16,635 nucleotides of DNA from Burkholderiales bacterium. Its GTDB lineage: Bacteria > Pseudomonadota > Gammaproteobacteria > Burkholderiales > Burkholderiaceae. The notes beneath the pieces were generated by a model that saw only the letters and a list, made by a program, of their open reading frames with translations, was not told where the DNA came from and made no database searches. The stretch lies in the NCBI GenBank assembly GCA_947447845.1, contig CANFNO010000016.1, positions 1 through 16,635 of the forward strand. The letters are read 5' to 3'. How positions within the stretch are numbered: the stretch's first letter is position 1; each line of letters starts with the position of its first letter. The position numbers and the translations under genes are program-made. Of the stretch, positions 1-7,053 are shown piece after piece.

Positions 1-98
1 AAATGCCGTGCTTGTGAAGAGGTAAAACGCGCGGTCATAAAATGGCTACTTGCGCTGACGCATCTGTAACTTCGACGGGCTGCCTGATAATCGAGGAC

Positions 99-121
99 TG
101 CTGCCGGGTGGCAGCATTTTT
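99..121 (+). terminator. Intrinsic terminator or attenuator upstream of the nitronate monooxygenase gene
   Basis: A perfect 7-bp stem (TGCTGCC at 99-105, GGCAGCA at 110-116) with a GGGT loop is followed by five T residues at 117-121. It ends 10 to 31 bases before the possible start codons of the next gene. It may simply end a gene lying left of the window. Because it is so close to the next gene it could also act as an attenuator. A second copy of GCTGCC at 79-84 could pair with the same right arm. Confidence 0.75.
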
Positions 122-152
122 ACAGTACTAAATGACCCCGATCGGGATGGCA

Positions 153-1418
153 ATGAAACGACTTGATGATTTTCGGCTGCGTTTTGGCAAACAGGAACTG
201 GTGCCAATCCTCATAGGCGGAATGGGTGTGGATATTTCCACAGCCGAACTGGCCCTGGAGGCAGCGCGTCTTGGCGGCATAGGCCATATCTCCGACGCCA
301 TGGTGCAAGACGTATCAGACAGGCGGTTTGACACCAGCTTCGTCAAAGAAAAGACCAAGCTCTACAAACACAACATTGACAACTCCGACAAGAGCGAGGT
401 GCAGTTTGACCTGGGTCGCCTGGCCGAAGCCACAAGGCTGCACGTGGGCCAGACCATGGAAGCCAAGAAAGGCCCCGGCATGGTGTTTGTCAACTGCATG
501 GAAAAGTTGACCATGAACGGCCCCAAAGAGACCCTGCAGGTGCGCCTGAACTCTTCGTTGGATGCCGGCATTGACGGCATTACCTTGAGCGCAGGTCTGC
601 ATCTGGGTTCGTTTGCCCTGATGGCCGACCATCCCCGTTTTCGCGATGCCAAGCTGGGCATCATCGTGTCCTCTGTACGTGCGTTGCAACTCTTCTTGCG
701 CAAGACTGCGCGCCTGGACCGACTGCCTGATTTCATCATCATCGAAGGCCCGCTTGCTGGAGGCCACCTTGGCTTTGGCATGGACTGGGCGCAATACGAC
801 CTGGCCACGATCATTGCTGAAATCAAGCAGTACCTGACCAACGAAAAGCTCGACATTCCACTGATCGCAGCCGGTGGCATTTTTACCGGCACGGATGCGG
901 TGTCGTTTCTGGAAACCGGCTCTGCCGCGGTGCAGGTGGCAACCCGATTTACGGTGGCCCACGAGTGCGGCCTGCCCTCCAAGGTCAAGCAGGAATACTT
1001 CCGGGCCAGCGAGGAAGACATCATTGTCAACACCGTGTCGCCCACCGGCTACCCGATGCGTATGCTGAAAAGTACGCCCGCCATCGGTTCGGGCATTCGC
1101 CCCAACTGCGAGGCCTATGGCTATTTGCTCGACGGCTCGGGCGGCTGCGCCTACATCAATGCCTACAACGAGCAGATCAAAATACATCCGGACGGTAAAA
1201 ACATTGTGGTGATGGACAAGACCTGCTTGTGCACCCACATGCGCAACTACAACTGCTGGACTTGCGGCAGCACCACCAACCGCCTGAAGGACACCACGCA
1301 CCGCCTGCCCGATGGCACGTACATGGAGCTCAGCGCCGAGCACATCTTCCGTGACTACCAGTTCAGCGTGGACAACAAGATCGCACTACCGGAACTTCCG
1401 GAAATCGTTACTGCTTAA
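153..1418 (+). CDS. Nitronate monooxygenase / 2-nitropropane dioxygenase family flavoprotein
   Basis: Likely a cytoplasmic FMN-dependent TIM-barrel enzyme of the NPD/nitronate monooxygenase family; the true substrate is unknown. Family features seen (421-residue numbering): an N-terminal ILIGGMGVDIS segment with GGIGHIS, EGPLAGGHLGF near residues 198-209, and AAGGIFTGTDA near 240-250 (FMN phosphate-binding loop). The following segment has the usual form (FLETGSAAVQVATRF). The C-terminal 60 or so residues carry an unusual cysteine cluster: C358, C360, H362, C368 and C371 (CLCTH...CWTC), plus C319 and C332. ATG at 153 is chosen because GGGATGG lies 3-8 bases upstream and, from memory, relatives begin MKRLDDFRL. 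ATGs at 132 and 147 are in frame but lack a ribosome site. The gene stands alone between two terminators. Family assignment is firm; the catalytic role is not. Confidence 0.88.
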   Translation: MKRLDDFRLRFGKQELVPILIGGMGVDISTAELALEAARLGGIGHISDAMVQDVSDRRFDTSFVKEKTKLYKHNIDNSDKSEVQFDLGRLAEATRLHVGQTMEAKKGPGMVFVNCMEKLTMNGPKETLQVRLNSSLDAGIDGITLSAGLHLGSFALMADHPRFRDAKLGIIVSSVRALQLFLRKTARLDRLPDFIIIEGPLAGGHLGFGMDWAQYDLATIIAEIKQYLTNEKLDIPLIAAGGIFTGTDAVSFLETGSAAVQVATRFTVAHECGLPSKVKQEYFRASEEDIIVNTVSPTGYPMRMLKSTPAIGSGIRPNCEAYGYLLDGSGGCAYINAYNEQIKIHPDGKNIVVMDKTCLCTHMRNYNCWTCGSTTNRLKDTTHRLPDGTYMELSAEHIFRDYQFSVDNKIALPELPEIVTA

Positions 1419-1424
1419 AGAATT

Positions 1425-1447
1425 AAGAGCGCTACGGCGCTCTTTTT
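1425..1447 (+). terminator. Intrinsic terminator with UACG tetraloop
   Basis: AAGAGCGC (1425-1432) and GCGCTCTT (1437-1444) form an 8-bp perfect stem closed by a C(UACG)G tetraloop, and the T run extends to 1447. It starts 6 bases after the stop codon of the nitronate monooxygenase gene. Confidence 0.9.
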
Positions 1448-1500
1448 CATTCAGCGCGCAAACACAAGGCAAGCGCACTTAGTAGCGTAAATCCCCTAAG

Positions 1501-2415
1501 CTAGCCTGCTTTGCCCAACTGATCGCGCGCCAGCATCTCGCTCATGTCGGCATCCTTGCGCAGCCAGACCTCGTCGAGCCAGCGGTGAAACGACTTGCGC
1601 AGGGCCCGGTCGTTCTCATAGTCGCCGGTACAAAACTCCACGGGTATCTCGACCTGGCGCACTTTGAGGATCACGCGCGGGGCCTGGCCGCACAGGTACT
1701 GCCAAAAAGTGGGGATTCCTTCGGGGTAAGCAATCGTGGCATCAACCATTGAGTGAAACTGCGCTCCCATGGCGTTCAGCGCCATGGCCATCGCGCCCGC
1801 CTTGGGCTTTAGCAAATGTTGATAGGGCGAGGCCTGGGACTGATGCTTCTCAGCCGTAAAACGCGTCCCTTCCACAAAATTCATCACCGAAGTGGGAATC
1901 TTGGCGAATTTGGCGCAGGCCTTGCGCGCACTATTGCGGTCGTCGTTGCGTAGATTGGGGTTCTTGCGCAGGGCAGCGCGCGAATGGCGCTTCATGAAAG
2001 GGAAATCCAGCGCCCACCAAGCCAAGCCGATCACCGGCACATAAATCAGTTCGGCCTTGAGGAAAAATTTCAACACCGGGATGCGTCCATTCAGCGCGTC
2101 TTGCAACACAAATATGTCCACCCAGGACTGGTGATTGCAATTGACCAGGTACCAGTCTTTGAAACGAAGGGTCTCCACGCCCTCGACAGTCCAACGGGTG
2201 CGGTGCGCGAGGCGCATCCAGATGCAGTTGAAACTGGTCCATGACGAGGCCACGGCATTGATCAGCGGGTCCAACCGGGCAAGCACCGCCTCAAATGGCA
2301 AACAGAACTTGATGAGCGCCAGTGCAAACAGCAACAGACACCAAAACAGGGTATTTAAAACCAGCACCAGGAAAGACAAAACACCGCGCAAAGCAGGCGG
2401 CAGAAAACCCAGCAT
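1501..2415 (-). CDS. yihG: Membrane-associated acyltransferase, YihG/PlsC family
   Basis: Probable 1-acyl-glycerol-3-phosphate (lysophosphatidate) acyltransferase of the YihG type, acting at the inner membrane in phospholipid synthesis. It has an N-terminal hydrophobic segment (about residues 11-40). The catalytic motif NHQSWVD is NHx4D with H95 and D100. The glycerophosphate-binding motif FVEGTRF lies near 180-186, and LDFPFMKRHSRA is shared with E. coli YihG. The length of 304 residues fits that family (about 310). ATG at 2415 is chosen because GGACGGG lies 7 bases upstream and gives a YihG-like N terminus. A TTG at 2439 would add 8 residues but has poor spacing to any ribosome site. It lies downstream of the beta-propeller gene with a 121-base gap holding two inverted repeats, so it may have its own promoter. 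Confidence 0.88.
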   Translation of the reverse strand: MLGFLPPALRGVLSFLVLVLNTLFWCLLLFALALIKFCLPFEAVLARLDPLINAVASSWTSFNCIWMRLAHRTRWTVEGVETLRFKDWYLVNCNHQSWVDIFVLQDALNGRIPVLKFFLKAELIYVPVIGLAWWALDFPFMKRHSRAALRKNPNLRNDDRNSARKACAKFAKIPTSVMNFVEGTRFTAEKHQSQASPYQHLLKPKAGAMAMALNAMGAQFHSMVDATIAYPEGIPTFWQYLCGQAPRVILKVRQVEIPVEFCTGDYENDRALRKSFHRWLDEVWLRKDADMSEMLARDQLGKAG

Positions 2416-2441
2416 GTAGAAACCCGTCCATTCAAGCAATA

Positions 2442-2458
2442 GCCTTCAGACTGAAGGC
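2442..2458. repeat. 17-bp near-perfect palindrome upstream of the acyltransferase gene
   Basis: GCCTTCAG and CTGAAGGC are exact inverted copies separated by one base (A2450). There is no T run on either side, so it does not look like an intrinsic terminator. It is a candidate operator for the acyltransferase gene. Confidence 0.5.
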
Positions 2459-2463
2459 ACTGC

Positions 2464-2476
2464 TGCGATTGTCGCA
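2464..2476. repeat. 13-bp inverted repeat upstream of the acyltransferase gene
   Basis: TGCGA and TCGCA flank a 3-base centre (TTG). It sits 5 bases from the 17-bp palindrome, in the gap between the propeller and acyltransferase genes. Confidence 0.35.
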
Positions 2477-2536
2477 AAGATTGTGCCCGCGTCCGCCCAA
2501 TAGAGCTTTGCGAGATCTGGCTGTCAGGCTAGCCGC

Positions 2537-3673
2537 TTATTTGCTTGAGCGCCAATCGCGGAAGACGTCGATGTCTATGCCGTCCGGGTAGTTCAGCAAG
2601 CCTGCGTTGTAGCCCTTTTTACCCATCTGACCATACTGCCAGATGATTTGCTTGGTTTTGCGATCGACCACAATGACGCGGTCATGCAGATCATCCACGA
2701 TCAGGATGTCACCGGTATCCGGCAGTTCGCGCGCAATGGAGGAGTGGTCCAGCATTTGCTCTCCCTCCTTGAAAAAATACTCCCAGGTCACCTTCCGGGT
2801 CTGTGGATCTACGATGACCACCTTGCCGGGCTTCCAGAAGTCGGCCACGATCACTTGTTTGCCGTCCACCGTCGGAAAGGCATCTGACGGGTAATGCAGG
2901 GCTGGCACCTTCATGCTCCAAACCACCCGTCCCTCACGGGTAATGCGGGTCAGTTGGGAATCCTTAATTTCGGTCACCAAGATATCCCCGTTTTCCATCG
3001 GGGTGGCACCATTGGGATGGGCCAGCTCAGACGGTGGTTTGTGGTTGCACTTCCCTGGTGTACCCCACTGCGTGGTGATTTGGTTGGTCTTGGGGTCAAT
3101 GATGAGCACACGGCAATTGCGGATATCGGCCGTGAGGAACTGGCCATCCGCCAGCAAATGCGCATCGTCCGGGTAATTGAGCAGGTTCACTCCCTTGCCG
3201 CGGTGATCTGGTGTGCCATAGGTCCAGGTGATCTGCTTGGTTTCAAAATCGACGATGTGCACATCAAAGTTATCTTCTTCGCTAACCGCCAGTTGCTTAC
3301 CGTCCATCGAAAAGTTCACATCCTCGTTGCCGCGATACATCTTCAGGCTTGGCGAGGCAAACTCCCACAGCACTTTTTTATTGGGTGCGATTTCGATCAG
3401 GCGATTGTTGCGCCTGTCCGCGATCAGGACCGGATAAGGCAATGGCTTGCCCCAGGATGCCACTGGCTTGCTGCGGTTGCCCGTCACGGGGGGAATTGCG
3501 GGCAGCACGTCGCCACTGGAGACAGCACCGGCACCGGTCATTTCAGGGGTCACAGAAACTTCGATACCCCGGTTCGGGTCTGGTTTTTGGGTGACCGAAG
3601 TCTGCGCAAGTGCACAGGCGGGCAAGCACAAAGCAGCCAACAGGAAACGCGCAGCGAGAGAGGTTCTTTTCAT
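2537..3673 (-). CDS. Secreted beta-propeller repeat protein of unknown function
   Basis: A probable periplasmic six-bladed beta-propeller. Residues 1-23 form a Sec signal peptide (basic start, hydrophobic core, ALA-Q cleavage). A lipobox reading around LPAC at C20 is a weaker option. After a Pro/Gly-rich linker (about 30-75), six repeat units each end in a hydrophobic-Asp-x-x-Thr-Lys-x-hydrophobic-x-Trp pattern, near residues 93-109, 140-156, 191-207, 243-257, 287-304 and 335-351. The pattern resembles PQQ-like, NHL-like or arylsulfotransferase-type propellers, but no catalytic residues were identified. The sequence before the ATG has no ribosome site; it reads CCTCCC, the opposite of one, so translation may be weak or coupled. 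It lies 66 bases downstream of the carbonic anhydrase on the same strand. The substrate or partner is unknown. Confidence 0.85.
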   Translation of the reverse strand: MKRTSLAARFLLAALCLPACALAQTSVTQKPDPNRGIEVSVTPEMTGAGAVSSGDVLPAIPPVTGNRSKPVASWGKPLPYPVLIADRRNNRLIEIAPNKKVLWEFASPSLKMYRGNEDVNFSMDGKQLAVSEEDNFDVHIVDFETKQITWTYGTPDHRGKGVNLLNYPDDAHLLADGQFLTADIRNCRVLIIDPKTNQITTQWGTPGKCNHKPPSELAHPNGATPMENGDILVTEIKDSQLTRITREGRVVWSMKVPALHYPSDAFPTVDGKQVIVADFWKPGKVVIVDPQTRKVTWEYFFKEGEQMLDHSSIARELPDTGDILIVDDLHDRVIVVDRKTKQIIWQYGQMGKKGYNAGLLNYPDGIDIDVFRDWRSSK

Positions 3674-3739
3674 GAATTGGGAGGGTTTGAAGCATTTACT
3701 ACCCGGACTGAAACAGCTCCGGGGCCAACCCGCAAAATC

Positions 3740-4411
3740 TTATTGACTTTCCAACACGACACGTTGATTCAGCGCACGTGGTCCGCGAATATTGTCGGCA
3801 AATTTGCTCTTGTAAAGCGCCAACTGAGAAGCCGAGAGTTCCACTGGCTGCTTCATCACAATCCAGTCAACACCTTCAGTGCACGGACTGGCTGTGAGCG
3901 ACCCGCTGTAGCGGAAGTAGCCATGGCTTTTTGGCAGTAAGGCCAAGGCGCTGACCTGCTCGGATGCCACGACATGGTCACCATCCTGCTGCGTGGGTAT
4001 GCGACCGAACACTTGAGCAAGCAGTGGGTTGTCTGCACCTAACCGGAATGGCACGACGATGGCCAACAACTGGCCGCTGGCACTTTTGTGAAGGATGTGC
4101 GCCGCCATGGGAAATTCTTCGCCTGCAATTCGGTCGCCACCGGGAGTGTGAAAGTGGAACTGCTGTAGCGTGTAGCGCTGTTGCCCGATGATTAGCTGCC
4201 CTGCATCCTTGAAGCGCACGCGTACGGTGTGACCATCGTTAGCCAACCGCAACGGCTCAGCGCGGTAACTAAAGGCCAGCTCAGGCAGTTTCTCTTTTTT
4301 GCTGCTCCGGATATCAATTGGAGATTGGCGCTGGCCGGTTTCACACAACGAGGCCCCACAGGCACCGGCAAAAAAAATACTCCAGAAAAATACAAGATCT
4401 CTGTACGTCAT
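3740..4411 (-). CDS. Alpha-class carbonic anhydrase, exported
   Basis: A zinc enzyme converting CO2 and water to bicarbonate and a proton, expected in the periplasm. Numbering starts from ATG 4411 (223 residues). Residues 1-20 form a short hydrophobic export signal. QRQSPIDI is the family signature. NDGH gives H61, the proton shuttle equivalent. FHFH supplies zinc ligands H86 and H88; H105 (AAHILH) is the third. YSGSLTASPC matches the YxGSLTTPPC active-site signature, with the catalytic Thr kept and the next Thr replaced by Ala. C23 and C177 fit the usual disulfide. The open frame extends upstream to 4636, but that extension puts 75 non-signal-like residues before the export signal and overlaps the plus-strand gene at 4582, so it is rejected. 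It may be the first gene of a minus-strand run with the propeller protein. Confidence 0.9.
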   Translation of the reverse strand: MTYRDLVFFWSIFFAGACGASLCETGQRQSPIDIRSSKKEKLPELAFSYRAEPLRLANDGHTVRVRFKDAGQLIIGQQRYTLQQFHFHTPGGDRIAGEEFPMAAHILHKSASGQLLAIVVPFRLGADNPLLAQVFGRIPTQQDGDHVVASEQVSALALLPKSHGYFRYSGSLTASPCTEGVDWIVMKQPVELSASQLALYKSKFADNIRGPRALNQRVVLESQ

Positions 4412-4566
4412 CACACCGCCAATGAATGGTTCAACTGCCATTATGTGTGGATTGGTGAAATGTCCGATCTTGAACATTGGGCAAAACCAGATTCGTGGGG
4501 AGAGACGATATTCAATGCACTTCGCAGAGCAATCGAAGTGGCAAGCAATAACTACAACCCCCAGCT

Positions 4567-4573
4567 TAAGGAG
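4567..4573 (+). promoter_or_regulatory. Strong ribosome binding site for the 85-residue gene
   Basis: TAAGGAG ends 8 bases before ATG 4582. This near-ideal site is the main support for this short gene being translated. Confidence 0.75.
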
Positions 4574-4581
4574 TCTTTCGC

Positions 4582-4839
4582 ATGAATTCGTCCAACCAAC
4601 CAGATGCCCGCCCCAATCGCGAGGAATTGTCCGCACAACTTTCGCACGAACTGATTCTCTTGCGCGACGCGTTGGTTACTCTTTCGATCAGCCTGAAAGA
4701 TTGGCACTTTGAGCAGGACCATGCCGGCAAACTAGCCGCGCAAAAAATCGTGACCGACGCGTTAACCAGATTCAGACTGCAACGCCCAAGTAACGCGGAC
4801 AGCAGCGAAACATTAAGGTCATCTGTCGCCAAAGATTAA
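4582..4839 (+). CDS. Small hypothetical protein (85 residues)
   Basis: Not recognised. The protein is soluble and probably mostly helical, with a polar N terminus, an amphipathic helix around residues 13-43 (REELSAQ...LKDWHFE) and a second around 50-66, then a Ser-rich tail. No cysteine, signal peptide or membrane segment is present. The start is well supported by a TAAGGAG site with 8-base spacing. It is divergent from the carbonic anhydrase gene (170-base gap) and lies 180 bases before the heme chemoreceptor gene. The FNR box lies downstream of this gene, so it would not control it directly. Function unknown. Confidence 0.65.
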   Translation: MNSSNQPDARPNREELSAQLSHELILLRDALVTLSISLKDWHFEQDHAGKLAAQKIVTDALTRFRLQRPSNADSSETLRSSVAKD

Positions 4840-4863
4840 TTGCTCCGCGGGGCTGTCACCACT

Positions 4864-4877
4864 TTGATGCATATCAA
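4864..4877 (+). promoter_or_regulatory. Perfect FNR/Anr-type operator
   Basis: TTGAT-GCAT-ATCAA matches the FNR consensus TTGATNNNNATCAA at all ten fixed positions. It lies 143 bases before the chemoreceptor start. A weak -10-like TAGCAT at 4920-4925 would place the box centre near -61, a known activator position, but no good -35 is visible. With equal base use, a perfect match is expected about 0.016 times in a window this size. Confidence 0.75.
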
Positions 4878-5019
4878 CCGCCTGTTGCTTAATTTTTCAA
4901 CGAATCAGCCCGAATCGTCTAGCATGTCGATGTGGCGTGCTCCTCGGTGCAGCTAATGCTCTCAGGCAACAGCCTGCCGCCACAAAACTGACTTACGCGA
5001 TTGAGCCCAATTTTGAGTC

Positions 5020-6627
5020 GTGATGAACATTATGAAAAATCAATGGTCCAGGCTTGGCTTGCAGCAAAAACTACAAATCCTTATCCAAGGTTTCATGCTG
5101 CTCGTACTTTTGGCTGCTCAATATTGGGTTTCCAATCAGATTGAACGGCGAGCCATCCACGCCGCCGAAGATCGATCGGCAATGGTTGCTGATGGCGTTA
5201 TCAACGCTTTGAACACACTGATGTCCGCCAAAGTCGGTGGTCACGACGTGTATGACGACCCCAAGATACGTGACATGTTCATCCGCAAGATGGGTGAATC
5301 CGATGAACTCAAAGAATTGCGCGTGGTACGCGGCAAAGGTGTTGTTGATGAATTCGGCCCCGGTCTGCCGAATCAAATGCCGGTGGATGACCTTGATCGT
5401 GAGGTTTTGGCAACCGGCAAGACGCTCTACAGGATTGACGACAAGAACGCCACACTCCGGTCCGTCATACCGTATATCGCCTATAAAAACTTTCGAGGGT
5501 CAATGTGTCTGGAATGCCATGGCGTGGACGAGAACTCTGTACTGGGCGTCGTTAGCGTCACATCCAACATACAGATGGACAAGGAAGAGATCCGCTCCAT
5601 CAACCTTTGGTTATGGTTGGGGCAGTTGGTCTTGCAGATCGCACTGTTTTTCGTCATTGGCGCCATCGTGCGCCGACAACTTCGCGGGCTAGGCGCCGAA
5701 CCGTCTGAGGCCACAGCACTCGCGCAAAGTGTGGCAAGCGGCGATTTGCGCACACCCATCCGGGTCCGAGATGGTGACAAGGACAGCATGATGGCTCAAC
5801 TTGGGCAGATGCAAAGTAGTCTTTCGGGCATTGTCTCGCGGGTGCGCAGTGGCTCCGAAGGCGTGGCCATTGCGAGCCAGGAAATTGCCGAGGGAAACCA
5901 CGACCTGTCCGCTCGCACTGAACAGCAAGCTGCTGCACTGGAAGAGACCGCTTCATCCATGGAGCAACTTGGGGCTACCGTGCGTCAAAACGCGCAGTCT
6001 GCAAGGGACGCCAACCAACTCGCCTTAAACGCAACCCAAGTGGCCGAAAGGGGCGGCGAGGTGGTCGGTCAGGTTGTCTCCACGATGCGCGGCATCAACG
6101 ACTCATCGCACCAGATATCGGCCATTATTAGTGTTATCGATGGCATCGCGTTTCAGACCAACATCCTCGCATTGAACGCAGCCGTTGAAGCTGCGCGGGC
6201 GGGCGAACAGGGTCGCGGCTTTGCGGTGGTGGCCACCGAGGTGCGATCTCTGGCAGGTCGCAGTGCTGCGGCAGCAAAAGAAATAAAAGGTCTGATTGAG
6301 ACTAGCCTGAGCAAGGTGGAGCAAGGCACTACGCTGGTGGACCGCGCCGGAGCCACTATGAGCGAAGTGGTGCAATCCATCCAGAAGGTGGCCGGCATCA
6401 TGGCGTCCATCGCCACCGCGAGCAATGAGCAGGCAAATGGTGTTTTGCAAGTGGGGCAGGCGATTACGCAGATGGATGAGGCCACACAGCAAAACGCAGC
6501 TTTGGTAGAAGAGATGGCCGCTGCCGCCAGCAGCCTCAACACATTGGCTCAGGAACTAGTGCAAACAGTGGCCATATTCAGACTCCATGGAGATACCCAG
6601 CAGATCCACCACAACCTGTTGGAATAG
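5020..6627 (+). CDS. Methyl-accepting chemotaxis protein with periplasmic c-type heme motif
   Basis: An inner-membrane chemoreceptor passing signals to CheW/CheA. Layout: TM1 about 20-38, periplasmic sensor about 39-194, TM2 about 195-217, HAMP about 219-272, methylation helices and the cytoplasmic hairpin about 280-520. The conserved tip runs from [20 protein letters not shown] (374-393) to EVRSLA (407-412). The sensor contains CLECH (C163, C166, H167), the covalent heme-c attachment motif. Similar heme sensor domains are known in Geobacter chemoreceptors and in Tll0287-like (DUF3365) domains, which suggests sensing of redox state, oxygen, NO or another heme ligand. There is no C-terminal CheR-binding pentapeptide. 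ATGs at 5023 and 5032 are alternative starts; no strong ribosome site decides. A perfect FNR box lies upstream. Receptor function is sure; the ligand is inference. Confidence 0.94.
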   Translation: MMNIMKNQWSRLGLQQKLQILIQGFMLLVLLAAQYWVSNQIERRAIHAAEDRSAMVADGVINALNTLMSAKVGGHDVYDDPKIRDMFIRKMGESDELKELRVVRGKGVVDEFGPGLPNQMPVDDLDREVLATGKTLYRIDDKNATLRSVIPYIAYKNFRGSMCLECHGVDENSVLGVVSVTSNIQMDKEEIRSINLWLWLGQLVLQIALFFVIGAIVRRQLRGLGAEPSEATALAQSVASGDLRTPIRVRDGDKDSMMAQLGQMQSSLSGIVSRVRSGSEGVAIASQEIAEGNHDLSARTEQQAAALEETASSMEQLGATVRQNAQSARDANQLALNATQVAERGGEVVGQVVSTMRGINDSSHQISAIISVIDGIAFQTNILALNAAVEAARAGEQGRGFAVVATEVRSLAGRSAAAAKEIKGLIETSLSKVEQGTTLVDRAGATMSEVVQSIQKVAGIMASIATASNEQANGVLQVGQAITQMDEATQQNAALVEEMAAAASSLNTLAQELVQTVAIFRLHGDTQQIHHNLLE

Positions 6628-6711
6628 CTTGGGCTGAGGCGCCGTTAGGGTCTTATTTCTTCACTCGGCAATAGGCCAAAAGTCCACTGAAGGATACTCA
6701 TAAACACAAAC

Positions 6712-6744
6712 GAAAAACCCCTCAAACATTGCTGTTTGAGGGGT
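6712..6744 (-). terminator. Intrinsic terminator of tRNA-Arg
   Basis: A perfect 12-bp stem (6717-6728 with 6733-6744) with a 4-base loop is followed, on the minus strand, by a run of five T (6713-6717). It begins 6 bases after the CCA end of the tRNA. On the plus strand no T run follows, so it is not an obvious terminator for the chemoreceptor gene. Confidence 0.9.
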
Positions 6745-6750
6745 ATCGTT

Positions 6751-6827
6751 TGGTGCGGCTGGCAGGAATTGAACCCACGACCCCTTGGTTCGTAGCCAAG
6801 TACTCTATCCAACTGAGCTACAGCCGC
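6751..6827 (-). tRNA. tRNA-Arg(ACG)
   Basis: A 77-base cloverleaf with encoded CCA. The acceptor stem GCGGCTG pairs with CAGCCGC, the D-arm is of the GCTCAGTTGGATAGAGT type, the anticodon stem is CTTGG/CCAAG with loop CTACGAA, and the T-arm includes GGTTCAATTCC. The anticodon ACG is encoded at 6791-6793 and would be read as ICG after A34 deamination, decoding CGU, CGC and CGA. Confidence 0.96.
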
Positions 6828-6837
6828 TAAGCCTCGA

Positions 6838-6843
6838 ATTATA
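6838..6843 (-). promoter_or_regulatory. -10 element of the tRNA-Arg promoter
   Basis: The minus strand reads a perfect TATAAT, 10 bases before the tRNA 5' end. The -35 region is weak: AAGACC at a 16-base spacing keeps only the central GAC. Confidence 0.6.
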
Positions 6844-7053
6844 TCAGAGATTCAGAAGAGGTCTTGCATCGGTGGGGCTGGCAATTGATGTTCCTGCTCT
6901 CTTTGCACTTCCAGCCCGCTTCGCAACATGCCCGAGATCAGTCGAACGTTGCTACACCGGCCTATCCCAATGACCGACTCTTTTCAGAACACCACAGCAA
7001 TACTGGTACGCTCGTGCAACTTCAACAAAGACTCCACGGCGATCACCTCATCC

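Noticed and set aside
315..1343. Long minus-strand open frame opposite the nitronate monooxygenase gene
   Set aside because: It is a composition shadow: the plus-strand product is a clear enzyme family, and the opposite frame gives a low-complexity Ala/Gly/Val/His protein with no family features.
2894..3940. 348-codon plus-strand open frame opposite the propeller and carbonic anhydrase genes
   Set aside because: It spans two recognised minus-strand genes and the gap between them, and its translation shows no family features or signal.
4412..4636. 75-residue N-terminal extension of the carbonic anhydrase
   Set aside because: It would place the export signal inside the protein, overlaps the well-supported gene at 4582, and lacks a ribosome site.
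6751..6827. tRNA-Arg as an integration site for a mobile element
   Set aside because: No duplicated tRNA 3' end, integrase or phage-like gene lies nearby.
6928..7053. N-terminal extension of the CDF exporter (ATG 6928 or 6970)
   Set aside because: The extra residues do not resemble the DmeF N terminus and no ribosome site supports these starts.
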